From NCBI GenBank assembly GCA_003427395.1, contig BFEA01000513.1, positions 141,180 through 188,790 of the forward strand: a stretch of DNA of 47,611 nucleotides, written 5' to 3'. Positions 31,873 to 40,900 of this stretch are shown here, piece after piece; the stretch's first letter is position 1, and each line of letters opens with the position of its first letter. The position numbers and the translations under genes were made by a program. The stretch is from Chara braunii. Its lineage: Eukaryota; Streptophyta; Charophyceae; Charales; Characeae. Below the pieces are notes generated by a model that was not told the origin of the DNA, ran no database searches, and saw only the letters and a list, made by a program, of their open reading frames with translations.

Positions 31873-32183
31873 TTATTCGCTGTGCATAGGCAAAGGTATG
31901 GTTATATTTGGCGGCCCCCAATCAGCTGAAGAGGCAGACCGACTCATGTTAATTATCTGTTTTAAAGAGGAGGCTGTACGGTTGGGGTTGGGGATGAAGA
32001 GAGAAGGAGGAATTAACAGGAAATAGCAGAATCTGACGCTTGGATTAAGGTGAGGAGATCCCCCCCTCTATCCTCTAACCTGCTCAGTCAATCCCTTGGA
32101 TCCCAAGGCAATTAATGCTGGCAGGAACCTTTCACAATTGTTACTCATTATTTCTGTTATGGTTCAAATTTATTTAATGTAAG

Positions 32184-32293
32184 AGACACTGGACCAGCTT
32201 TCCAGCAGGTGATGCTCTCCACCAATAGATGGAGCCACCCCCCACGTGCTAGTGGTGTCTGCTCATAACATCACCACTATCACAGGTAGGGGC

Positions 32294-32329
<36 letters not shown>
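32184..32329 (+). mobile_element. LINE 3' tail block homologous to the short repeat family, plus poly(A)
   Basis: GAGACACTGGACCAGCTTTC..CCACCAATAGATGGAGCC..GTGCTAGTGGTGTCTGCTC leads into A32. It is the same block that forms the free-standing short repeats. Because the target duplication lies beyond this poly(A), the block belongs to the LINE and is not a later neighbour, unless a short repeat landed exactly in the tail. Confidence 0.75.
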
Positions 32330-32331
<2 letters not shown>

Positions 32332-32545
32332 GTTGCAAGCTCCATGCGGAGCCCATAGGAGGCAGCCTAAGCTACATAAAGCAAATGTTTGATATAGACA
32401 TCCTCGCTAACAACAATAAAGATGAGCAATTTAGGATGTGTTGCAAACTCCATGTGGAGTCCATAGGATGCAGCCTAAGTTACATAATGTCAGAGCAAAA
32501 ACAAATATTTGATATACACATCATAGCTAACAACAGAAAATGAAA
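32330..32545. repeat. two 108-bp tandem units interrupted upstream by the LINE
   Basis: Unit 1 (32330-32437) and unit 2 (32438 to about 32545) share GTGTTGCAA(G/A)CTCCATG, GCAGCCTAAG and GCTAACAACA. The end of the preceding unit, CAACAATAAAGATGAGCAAT, lies 5' of the LINE at 26131-26166. From 32546 to 32915 I see nothing recognisable. Confidence 0.85.
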
Positions 32546-32916
32546 TGTAGCATGGTACAATTCTAAAGTCCTAAAGGCAATTCCCCCTGTATTGAAAGGA
32601 AAAGATAGCAATGTCTCACAAGATAATCTTGTGCCGCTGGACCACTAAGAGTAGGATGGTCTCCGAGGGGGTGAATGCCGTCTAAGAATCGAAACTCCTA
32701 AGGGCAGTCAAACACGAAGATGAGATAGGTCATCAGGCTCAGAGCGAGGGAATGATAGCGAAACAAAACCAAAGACCCTAACAGATAGACCATCAAGGCA
32801 GGTAATGCTCGACAAAAGGGTGCCACCATGTATGGTCGACCATGAAATGGGAGCCTAAAATAGGGTGGAGATACGCCTAATTGAAGGCATGCAATGTCCG
32901 ACACTAGGGTGATGAG

Positions 32917-33875
32917 CAAGGTTGTCGAGCCCCGGCCCCGTGGCCCCGAAGGGGTGCGCGGGTCCGAGGGTGGACACCCCCAGCCTCGGCTCCGGAATCC
33001 CCCCCCCAAAATAAATAAATAAATAAATAATTAAAAAAACAAAAAAAAAACTGGAGGGTGTGCAGCAGAAGCCTGCACCCCCTGGGCCTAACTGCGAAAA
33101 TGCAATTTTGGCCCCACCTCGGGTCCCCCTTGGGGCTACGTCCTCCCCTGGTAAGCCCGGGGTGGCCCTGGGCACGGGGCTGGGGGCGGGGCTGAGCGGG
33201 GTGCAGGGTCGGGGATGGTTGGGAGCAGGGGCNNNNNNNNNNNNNNNNNNNNNNNNNNNNNNNNNNNNNNNNNNNNNNNNNNNNNNNNNNNNNNNNNNNN
33301 NNNNNNNNNNNNNNNNNNNNNNNNNNNNNNNNNNNNNNNNNNNNNNNNNNNNNNNNNNNNNNNNNNNNNNNNNNNNNNNNNNNNNNNNNNNNNNNNNNNN
33401 NNNNNNNNNNNNNNNNNNNNNNNNNNNNNNNNNNNNNNNNNNNNNNNNNNNNNNNNNNNNNNNNNNNNNNNNNNNNNNNNNNNNNNNNNNNNNNNNNNNN
33501 NNNNNNNNNNNNNNNNNNNNNNNNNNNNNNNNNNNNNNNNNNNNNNNNNNNNNNNNNNNNNNNNNNNNNNNNNNNNNNNNNNNNNNNNNNNNNNNNNNNN
33601 NNNNNNNNNNNNNNNNNNNNNNNNNNNNNNNNNNNNNNNNNNNNNNNNNNNNNNNNNNNNNNNNNNNNNNNNNNNNNNNNNNNNNNNNNNNNNNNNNNNN
33701 NNNNNNNNNNNNNNNNNNNNNNNNNNNNNNNNNNNNNNNNNNGGGGCGAGGGCGGGGGTGCGATGGTGGCGGGGGTGGATGGCGGGGTGCGGTGTTCAGT
33801 GGTCCCCGCTGCGGGGGTCCGGGGTTAAAACCCCCACCCCGGCTCGGGCCCCGGGGATCCCCGCATAACAACGCT
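32917..33875. mobile_element. GC-rich repeat element containing a 510-base N gap
   Basis: Starts GGTTGTCGAGCCCCGGCCCC and ends GGGGATCCCCGCATAACAAC. The ends are loosely inverted (GTTGT/ACAAC next to CCCCGG runs). The interior is extremely G+C-rich, with an AATAAATAAATAA patch (33009-33032) and Ns at 33233-33742. The last 56 bases of the window begin the same way. No protein is discernible, and frames across the Ns are meaningless. The class of element is unknown. Confidence 0.55.
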
Positions 33876-34480
33876 GGTAATTAGGGTAGTGGGTGAGGGA
33901 AATATGCACACAACTCACCAACTAAGCAGAAATCCAGATCTGGGAGCAGGAAAGCCAGAATAACATTACGGTCCCGATGCTTATGTGATACCAAAGGAAA
34001 GTCCAACTCAGGGAGAACCAATTAAATGAGAACCATCATGCGACACATGCAAAAAAATGCATATGGTAGGGTGGTGGCATGAAGTAATCATGTCCAAAGT
34101 AGTCAAAGCTGATGAAGTAGTTGAAGTCAAGAAGGTGGATGAAGTCGTCAAGTTATTCGATGACATTGATGAAGTAGGGGTCAGGTCGATGTTGAAGCAT
34201 AACCGCAAAACACCGACATCTTGAAGAAGCTGATGATGGAGTAGATGATAGTCACTATGTGAATCAGTGGTAAGAGATAGGTAAGTGATAAGAGTGCGCG
34301 TCGTCAAGACGCCGAGGGTGTCGACGAGAGCGCTATGGATGCGTGGAGGCGTCTGTCTGTTGCTGAAGAACAGCCTTAGAGGGAGCAAACTCGTCCTCAA
34401 CAATCTCCTCAGCTGGAGGAGGAGGAAGAAAGTCAGTCGGCTAAGAAGGAGTAAATGTCTCAGCACGACGAGCATGATCA
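33876..34480. other. no gene seen; probably 3' part of the Ty3 element
   Basis: Lies downstream of the chromodomain on the minus strand, where a 3' UTR and LTR would be expected. A GATGAAGTAGTTGAAGTCAA-like triplet-rich stretch (34100-34180) is the only patterning. I could not identify an LTR. Confidence 0.4.
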
Positions 34481-34484
34481 TATG

Positions 34485-36110
34485 CACACACCAACATCCG
34501 GGCGTGCTACACGTACTCGAGGGGATCCCAAGTAGCCTCCTCATCACGATGGCCCTTCAACTCACAAGGTACTCGATGCGTGGAGGGCTATCAAAAGTAA
34601 CTCGGCGAGATACGATGTCGGAAGTGACAAACTCCTTTTGACCATCTACCATGATACGTGGAGGGCGCTCATAAGGGAGTCTGACGAAGCGCTCAGATGG
34701 TCTGCGATAAGAACACAGCAAGGAGACGTGGTAAACATTCAATTTGTGTACGTGATTCTGTCGAAGGTAATCAGGTAGCTTTACACGGAAACTGACCGGA
34801 TTAGCGGCATTGTAGGAACCGACGGCCTGAAGGATGCGGCATGGACCGAAGAAGCGACGCCTGAACTTGCGAAGCGTATCCGTTTCGAGTTGCAAGTGGC
34901 GTGCGTCGACGAGCATTGTGACATCGTCACCTATTTTGAAATGGATCATCCATTCGTGATCGGTTAGCTCATGCGGCCATGCGAGTCTCAGAGTCGTCTA
35001 GACTCTCGTATGCATTCCTCATAATCGCCGTCATGTCGGCGATCCTGAAGTCAATCACAAGACAACGAGTGTTTGCATGCAACTGCAACGGTCATAGGAA
35101 ATATACGGGTACATAAGGGTGGTAGCCGAGGTCACAATAAAATGGTGACATCCTCGTGGCCTATGAAACGGTGTGGTTATACGCAATCTCTACGTGGGCT
35201 AGTAAGAGTAAGTCTCACTGCTGATCATTCTTAATAAACTTTCGGAGGATATTACAAAGAGTTTTATTGGTGAGCTCACTCTAACCATCCGATTGAGGGT
35301 GGTAAGAAAACGAGAAGGGGAACTGGGATCTGTATACCTCGTGTAGGCGTTGCAAGAATGCGCAGGTAAAACGGGGGTCACAGTCAGAGAAAATGCTTTA
35401 AGGTAAGTCGTGATCTCTCCCGACTTGGTCGAAGACGATGTCGGCAACCGAACGAGCGCTAATATGATAGCGGCACGAGACAAAACGTACACGCTTCGTG
35501 AAGCAAACGGCGATGACCAAGAAAACATCATGACCGCATTGAGTGGGAGGGCCGAGCGGACCAACAAAATTCATCGAGATGGACTGCCAACGAGCCTCAG
35601 GTATGGATAGAGGTTGAAGTTACCCATATAGAAGGTGGTTTGGATTGTTCACCTCCTGGCAGGTCACGGTAGGACGCTCTTGGACGTAGACTTTGACGAA
35701 GTCCTTGGACTTCGGCCAGGCGTATAGGCGGCAAACACGAGTCAATGTCTTATGGAAGCCTATATGGCCGGCAACAACCTGGTAATGAAACTCTGATACG
35801 GCCTGGACGTGGAGTTGTTCAGTGGCGGGAACCCATGTACATGGTTCGAGTTGATCAGATCTACCATGTCCGTACATGAGACCGTTGTCGAAACAGAAAC
35901 CCTGACAAGGGTATCTGCCCTGTATTTTCAATGTCGGACGATGTCCGAATTCTGATGTAAGTTTTGTAGGATTTGGTCTGATGAAATAGAAATACTGCTG
36001 GAATGTTCCGACTTGTCCACGATTTGAATAAAATTTATGTAACCGTCCATCTGTCGACAGACATAACAGCAAGGGTAAACGGTGTAAACAAACGCTCAGA
36101 CAAGGCTGAA
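34485..36110 (-). pseudogene. Ty3 chromovirus integrase and chromodomain
   Basis: Reading down the minus strand: an H2C2 domain (FHYQVVAGHIGFHKTL, then YVQERPTVTCQEV with the first Cys of the pair lost; 35620-36072). Then the integrase core, with MNFVGPL (first catalytic Asp changed to Asn), FSDCDPRF (second Asp kept) and YHPQSDG-stop-SELTNKTL (Glu kept, Gln to stop; 35262-35300). The C-terminal domain has DDVTMLVDARHLQLE..KLRR-like sequence and YRIEYLV (34557-34949). A one-base deletion precedes GHRDEEATWDPLEYV, the chromodomain end, near 34540. The domain order is that of an integrase that targets chromatin. It is inactive. Confidence 0.88.
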
Positions 36111-36150
36111 AAAAAAAACGGCAGTGAAAACATTAAAACAAATTTGTCTT

Positions 36151-37110
36151 GACCAAAATTTGGTCGCGCGATTGTACAGTCGCGCGATTCAGGGCCTAAT
36201 TAGGCTCAAAAGGGCGGTTGCGCTAGGAATAGGGCCACGACACGAAAAAAAATAGGGGATTTTTTTTTTTTTTTTTTTTTTGAACCGCGGGGTTTACGCC
36301 GTATGAAGGGCCAATGCCATATCCGCTGCCTAAAAAGGTTGGCCGCAACACCATATGGGTGAGCCACCCGATGAATAGGCGGCGGCGTGAGTGCTGCGGG
36401 ACCAGGAGGCTGCCGTGCCGACATCGGTGAAGCTGTCTTTGAGAGAGGAGGCTTAAGTTCTGCCTATGGCCCTGGCTGGGTAGCCTGCTGGGCTGCTACC
36501 CTTCATATAGAAGAGTAGTAGGTTTAACTTCTGTGAACAGGAGCTAGCCTAGTAGGTTACCGTGTCAAACTCTTACCGTGCAGATACCGGGATTGAAGCC
36601 GACAGGCCTACTGGGCGCAACTCCTTAAAGTTTTAAAGCTGCCTGTTAGCAGGCGCGGTCGATCTCGACCATGCGATCACGAAGATCGCGCGGCCGAGAT
36701 TGGCCGCGCGAGATTAGTCTGGCCCCTGCGCAAAGATGATACACACGAATCGAGAAATGACAATTTTTTTTCTTTCAATTCCCCCGATGGAAATCGAACT
36801 CCGGTCTGTATTTCAACAGTTCATGGTCGTTGGCATAAGCCAACGACTTTAGTACTAGGGACTATAGTCCCCAAGAAAGACATCAGGCGACCGTCGAAAA
36901 TGGGCTGCTGTTTTTTAGGTAAGTTCGTTTTTTTTTTTTTTGCTAGATTTTTTCTTAGATTTTTTTTAGATTCTTTTGTTTTATTCTTCTTTTTAGATTC
37001 CCTCTTTTTTCTTCTTCCCTACGAGCTACTGAAAACGCCCGTTTGTCAAAAACGAACGGGCAGTGCCAGATTGTTTCATCAGGATTTCACCGACTCATCA
37101 GGGGGTTACA
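36151..37110. repeat. hairpin cluster, left part
   Basis: Consecutive inverted repeats: GACCAAA-a-TTTGGTC (36151-36165); GGGTAGC..GCTACCC (36478-36501); GCCTG-ttag-CAGGC (36641-36654); GGTCGA-tc-TCGACC (36657-36670); GCGATC-acgaa-GATCGC (36673-36689). Then CGCGCGGCC-gagatt-GGCCGCGCG (36687-36710); GTCGTTGGC-ataa-GCCAACGAC (36826-36847); GGGACTATAGTCCC (36858-36871); GCCCGTTTGT..ACGAACGGGC (37037-37061). The palindrome TCGCGCGA occurs twice at 36164-36187. Arms share no sequence between hairpins. No gene is present. Confidence 0.8.
36775..36855 (-). other. tRNA-like sequence with A-rich tail
   Basis: The minus strand reads GTCGTTGGCTTATGCCAACG..CTGTTGAAATACAG..GGAGTTCGATTTCC, a degenerate D-arm, anticodon-like loop and a good B-box. 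AAAGAAAAAAAATTG follows 15 bases later. It looks like a small tRNA-derived retroposon, not a functional tRNA, because no acceptor stem forms. Confidence 0.4.
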
Positions 37111-37388
37111 AACCCGAAAGTTAGCCTCTGCGCCTGAACCCGGCACCGATAGCGTCTAGGTACAGGCACAGAGAGAGACAGGGAGAGAGAGTGAAAGAAA
37201 GAAGGGGGGAGGGGGGGACACCAAAGTTACCTGCGGTTGGCCTCAACGCTGTCCCCCACGATAGGATGAGCAAAATGTTATGAATCATCTGCTAGAACGT
37301 GGCAGTATGGATGACCCATTGCTGTTTGGGATGCCTAGGCGTTCGTTTCGTCTGCATTAGCAGATAAAACGAAAACGAGGTAAGTCCT

Positions 37389-37397
37389 TTTTTTTTT

Positions 37398-37429
<32 letters not shown>

Positions 37430-37640
37430 TTTTGGCAAGGCCCTTATACAAGGCCTCTATCCTGGTGGTGGTAAGAGAACCACCGGGATTGAGGCTTTGC
37501 CTGGCGGGCCGCTCCGTCTTCTGGTGGGGATCCTCACCTGCTGGGAACCGGGCCCAGCGTCCCATGGATACATCAGTACAAAACAGTACAAAACCGTACA
37601 TCCTTGAGGAGGNTTTTTTTTTTTTTTTTTTTTTTTTTTT
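37389..37640 (-). mobile_element. composite A-tailed repeat, near-copy of 24.24-24.45 kb, with an N
   Basis: T-runs (37389-37433) are followed by GGCAAGGCCCTTATACAAGG..GGGAACCGGGCCCAGCGTCC..CCGTACATCCTTGAGGAGG, almost identical to 24273-24450. The match stops at an N (37613) followed by another T-run. The second T-run may be a misjoined homopolymer read, so the assembly is doubtful at this point. Confidence 0.8.
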
Positions 37641-37694
37641 TTCCTTATTATTGTTTCTTTTCTTTTTGCTTTGTTCATGACTGTTGGGAGCAAA

Positions 37695-38509
37695 CGAGGC
37701 AAACTGCCTCGTAAAAACTAAAAAACTAAAAAAAAAAAAAAAGACAACTGCCTCGAAGAAACAACCTTTTCAGGTTGTATGGGAGCTCGACCAACTCCCC
37801 ATTCAGAAAAGCCACGAATATTTGTGGCTGCGAGATCTAGAATCTCGCGGCTCACGCCGCTCGCGTGGGAATGGGACTGTGGGAGTTGGTTGGAGGGAGA
37901 GAGAGAGGAGAACGTGGGAGTTGGGAGGAGGAGGTCCTACTCCTCCCAACCTGCCAACTTCCCTCTCCGTTTTCAGGGGAGGGCAGAGAAAAATGAGGGA
38001 AGGGTTGTTGCATGCAACCTCATGCACCTGGATGAGGAAAGGGCCAGGTGCAGTATAGTTAGGATTAGTTTTATTTTTATTTTTCTTTTAGTTGTTTTTC
38101 TTTATTTGTGTGAGGACACTTGTCCTCACGTTGTGCTACCTATGACACAAGATGCCAGAGGTAATTGTCAGACTCCCGTTTTTAGAGGGAGCCTGAAAAT
38201 TGAGTCGTCATAAAAGGAAAAGGCCAAGTATAACCTTTTCCCCGATGTATCTGCCTTGGAAAAAGGGTCCAGATACATCAAACAGAAAGGGGTTATGTCT
38301 CTCCAACCCCTTATGAGAAAAATAAAAGAAAAACTGTTTTGAAAATGTCAGGACCTCAGCTATCCCATGAAATTATGAGATAGCTGAGGAAAAGAAAAAA
38401 TAAAATAAAATAAGGCAGTTAAAGAAACTGCCCCACACTAAGGCTGTGGCTGTGGTGCGGCGACAGTTAGCCCTGGATCTTGGCCAGATCAAGGGCTCAC
38501 TGTGAGCCC
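37695..38509. repeat. dense serial hairpin array
   Basis: About twenty unrelated hairpins follow one another. The strongest are CGAGGCA/TGCCTCG (37695-37711), ACAACCT/AGGTTGT (37761-37778), GCGAGAT/ATCTCGC (37830-37848), GTTGGGAGGAG/CTCCTCCCAAC (37920-37950) and TGCACCTGG/CCAGGTGCA (38023-38052). Then come GTGAGGAC/GTCCTCAC (38110-38129), GGAAAAGG/CCTTTTCC (38216-38241), GATGTATCTG/CAGATACATC (38244-38279) and AAGGGGTT/AACCCCTT (38287-38312). The last are CCTCAGCTATC/GATAGCTGAGG (38354-38389), GGCAGTT/AACTGCC (38414-38432), AGCCCTgGATCT/AGATCaAGGGCT (38469-38497) and GGGCTCAC/GTGAGCCC (38493-38509). Loops are 1-16 bases. There is no protein frame of note. Confidence 0.85.
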
Positions 38510-38532
38510 GCGATTTTGCCTCGGGACTGGAG

Positions 38533-38595
38533 TGACGTCCAACCCTCCTCAGCCACTATAAAACTGGCACCTGTCCCCCAACTGCCACACAAAGC
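38533..38595 (+). promoter_or_regulatory. candidate core promoter (ACGT element and TATA box)
   Basis: TGACGTCC (38533-38540) is followed by TATAAAA (38557-38563), with a CCAACTGCCACAC stretch about 25-30 bases downstream as a possible start region. It lies immediately after the hairpin array and 260 bases before the 54-bp-repeat frame. Start-site data are lacking. Confidence 0.5.
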
Positions 38596-38820
38596 ACTCG
38601 TGCTGTCATTGAGTGACTTGCACACTTGAGTGCTGCTTGGCTGCTGGGAAGCTGCCAGAGGCAACGTGGGAGGAGGACTAAAGTTCTGTAGAGGAGCACG
38701 AGGAGAGGAGCTGGGCAGCCATAGCCAAGGCAGGGGGCACTCTGCTCCCCTCCCCTCTGGTTGGTGCTGGCCTCACAGGACTGACCTAGGGACGTTGCGG
38801 GACTACGGCAGTGCCGCACA

Positions 38821-39303
38821 GTGAAATTTGGGCCTGGGGCTCAAATTTTACTAATTTTGGCCAACCATTTTTCCACTGTAGTGGGGAAATGCTGCCTGAA
38901 ATTTCACAGCGGCGACAAGGCTGTTGACGGGAATACCGGCGGTGGTGCGAAAGCACTGCCGAATTTTTTCGACAACAACTCTGACTTTAACGGCAGTGGT
39001 CCCGAAGCGTTGCTGGATTTTTGCGGCGGCAGTTCTAGTTTTTGCGGCGGTGGTGCGGAAGCGATGCCAGATTTTTACGGCGGCGGTTATGGTTTTTACG
39101 GCGGTGGTGCGGAAGCTCTGCCGAATATTTGCATCAACGATACTAATTTTAACAGCAGACGTGCGGAAGCGCTACCGAATGTTTTTTGCAGCAACGACAT
39201 TAGTTTCACGACGGTGCCAACAGTATTTCTGCACAGAGCGGCGACTGGACGTTGGCGCAGGAAAGGTGCCGCTGAAGTGGTAGTATATTTTGAAGTTGCG
39301 TGA
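38821..39303 (+). CDS. hypothetical protein with five 18-residue repeats
   Basis: A 160-residue frame contains five exact-length 54-bp units (38938-38991, 38992-39045, 39046-39099, 39100-39153, 39154-39207). Each encodes a variant of GGGAEALPNFCxxxxxFN. All units stay in frame despite strong divergence, and changes often conserve the residue type (Asp/Asn, Phe/Tyr), hinting at past selection. I know no family with this repeat. The first ~39 residues come from AT-rich sequence and may not be translated; the start is listed as ATG or an equivalent first codon only. It could equally be a non-coding minisatellite. Confidence 0.4.
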   Translation: MKFGPGAQILLILANHFSTVVGKCCLKFHSGDKAVDGNTGGGAKALPNFFDNNSDFNGSGPEALLDFCGGSSSFCGGGAEAMPDFYGGGYGFYGGGAEALPNICINDTNFNSRRAEALPNVFCSNDISFTTVPTVFLHRAATGRWRRKGAAEVVVYFEVA

Positions 39304-39309
39304 GCGTGA

Positions 39310-39950
39310 CACCGCAGTAACGTAGTGGCGCAGAAGGCGAGCGACGATAACGTGAAGGCGCCGTCAGACGGTGGGGAAGTAATTATATTGGACGAGTGTC
39401 GCGACAAATGATTGTTTTGAGGAGTGGTGTAAATCACTTTGCTGACGACCGGGAGCGATAACTTGCACGTCGAAAGGGGCGTAATTCTATACGGTCTTTT
39501 TGAGTGTGTCGTTCTACATCACTCAAGGTCAGTAAAATAATCAGTTTGACTCATGCTCTTTCACGCCCGTGTGAACCCATACTTTGTTTGACCTTGACCA
39601 TTGAATGTTCTCTAAAAGGGTAGACACAATGTGTGTCTGCTCGTGTGAATGTCAGTCTGACATGAGTCTGGGTCTGCATTGCTTTCTTTTGACTTGTCGT
39701 TTGATCTGACTGCAGGTGTGATTTATTGAAACGAGAGTGGGTTTGACCGTGAGGCGGCAAATGAATGGTTGTTCTCGCATCACCACACTTGCATGTATAA
39801 GTCAAACCGAAAGAGAAAAAAAAAAGACAAAAAACAAAGCGATCATAAAGAAAAGAAACCTTAATGAATAACCCTCTCCGTCTATGCCCGTCTGTCTTAA
39901 TGACTTTCTCGTCTGTGATTTTTCTTTTCTTCGTCTAAGTTGCTCTTGAC
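39310..39950. other. no gene seen; possible intron
   Basis: Stop-rich sequence between two open stretches. A pyrimidine-rich end with TGACGTCAG (39947-39955) could be a splice acceptor, and TGACGTCA is also a perfect bZIP-type palindrome. Confidence 0.35.
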
Positions 39951-39955
39951 GTCAG

Positions 39956-40207
39956 GCGGCAATGGATTGTTTGCCCGCCTTGATAGGCGCTCTTCCTTTT
40001 CCTAAGAGGCATCTGAGGCGGGGGTTCGTTGCCTTAGAGGACGACCTTATTATCGACTCGGAGCGGGGGGGGTACCATGCTGTTGTGGTGGAGCCAATCC
40101 GACTTCTGAGATCCGAGGTTCTCTCGGGCGAGGACGAGGGGTATCCCAGACCACCTCCTAGAGGATGGACAAGTGCGTATTCACGGGAGGCCTTTAAAGT
40201 TTTTTAG
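39956..40207 (+). CDS. unrecognised open frame, candidate exon
   Basis: Opens right after a CAG acceptor-like end and encodes about 80 ordinary-looking residues (MDCLPALIGALPFPKRHLRR at the start; PRPPPRGWTSAYSREAFK near the end). Amino-acid use is balanced, unlike the low-complexity shadows elsewhere. A GTTTTT donor after AAA (40199) would keep phase with the next open stretch but is weak. No family is recognised. Confidence 0.35.
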   Translation, partial: AAMDCLPALIGALPFPKRHLRRGFVALEDDLIIDSERGGYHAVVVEPIRLLRSEVLSGEDEGYPRPPPRGWTSAYSREAFKVF

Positions 40208-40453
40208 CGTCTCGCGTAAAGGAAAACTGTCATAGTATACCCTTTTGGTGGCCATTATAGGAAACACTTACGCATAAGGAACTGGTGCCACAAGCAACCC
40301 AGTTCGTGTCGTAGTGGTCAAACGAAGTATATCTAGATACTCTTGTCGTGGAATGGTCGCGCCACAAGAAGCGCGGACAAGAAAGAAGACGAATGTCTGA
40401 ATAATACTTAGTGGCAAAAAAATTAATTTAATCACTTTCGTCTTTCTTTTCAG

Positions 40454-40900
40454 ATGGCTGCAAGGACGACGATCTGTCATCTCTTCCGCAATCGTGACGC
40501 AGCAGTGGAATGGGCCGAGTCCCCAAAACGCAATGGAGAGAGATTAGAGAGAATAGGGCGGGTTGTCTTTAATCCGTATGAACTACACTTTGAGGAGGAT
40601 ATTCCACGATTCTGGGGTGGCAGCGAGGGGAATCCCCCTAGACGACTTATTTTCATGTCAAGGGCTGAATTGGATATTCTTCACTACGAGTTCTCGTCGC
40701 CACTGCCCGAACACGATTTCGCTAGCATGAACTTAGCTGTGATGCAACCGTATGAGATTAACCCACAAATGAATGAGATTCCCGAGATAAGGTTGACGTT
40801 CGTTCGCTCCGTACTTTGGATGAACGAACGGCAGGGTCCATTCTTTGGTATATATCATACAAAATGGGTGTCAAAGCTCGCAAAACTGCATTTTTTATGA
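40454..40900 (+). CDS. unrecognised open frame, best candidate exon
   Basis: Preceded by TTTCGTCTTTCTTTTCAG, a textbook acceptor, directly before ATG. It encodes 148 residues with mixed composition (RVVFNPYELHFEEDIPRFWG, RLIFMSRAELDILHYEF, EIPEIRLTFVRSVLWMNERQ). Similarity to coding sequence seems to end at TTTG|GTATAT (about 40847), a possible donor, after which the frame turns Lys/His-rich. It resembles no domain I know. A retroelement gag-like gene or a lineage-specific host gene are both possible. Confidence 0.45.
   Translation: MAARTTICHLFRNRDAAVEWAESPKRNGERLERIGRVVFNPYELHFEEDIPRFWGGSEGNPPRRLIFMSRAELDILHYEFSSPLPEHDFASMNLAVMQPYEINPQMNEIPEIRLTFVRSVLWMNERQGPFFGIYHTKWVSKLAKLHFL

Larger units (their letters stand above)
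26167..32329 (+). mobile_element. nearly full-length L1-type LINE, degenerate
   Basis: The element is bounded by a 9-bp target duplication GTGTTGCAA (26158-26166 and 32330-32338) and ends in poly(A)32 (32298-32329). Order: ORF1-like region, APE-type endonuclease, reverse transcriptase, C-terminal zinc-knuckle region, 3' UTR, shared tail, poly(A). Many stops and frameshifts interrupt both ORFs, so it is dead. The flanking sequence shows that it landed exactly at the boundary of a 108-bp tandem repeat. It is the reference copy for the fragments at 7.3, 17.6 and 21.5 kb. Confidence 0.9.

Noticed and set aside
33060-33884. Long frames of 217-338 residues on both strands
   Set aside because: They are open only because they cross 510 Ns.
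34008-34547. 179-residue Leu/Ser/Thr-rich minus-strand frame
   Set aside because: Low complexity, and it overlaps the chromodomain in a different frame.
35199-35567. 122-residue minus-strand frame
   Set aside because: Wrong frame of the integrase core; the real motifs (FVGPL, SDCDPRF, YHPQSDG) read in another minus-strand frame.
36151-38509. CRISPR-like array as an explanation of the hairpins
   Set aside because: There is no repeated unit and no regular spacing, and the setting is eukaryotic.
38821-39303. Glycine-rich cell-wall protein
   Set aside because: The 18-residue unit is not a known glycine-rich repeat and no signal peptide is evident.
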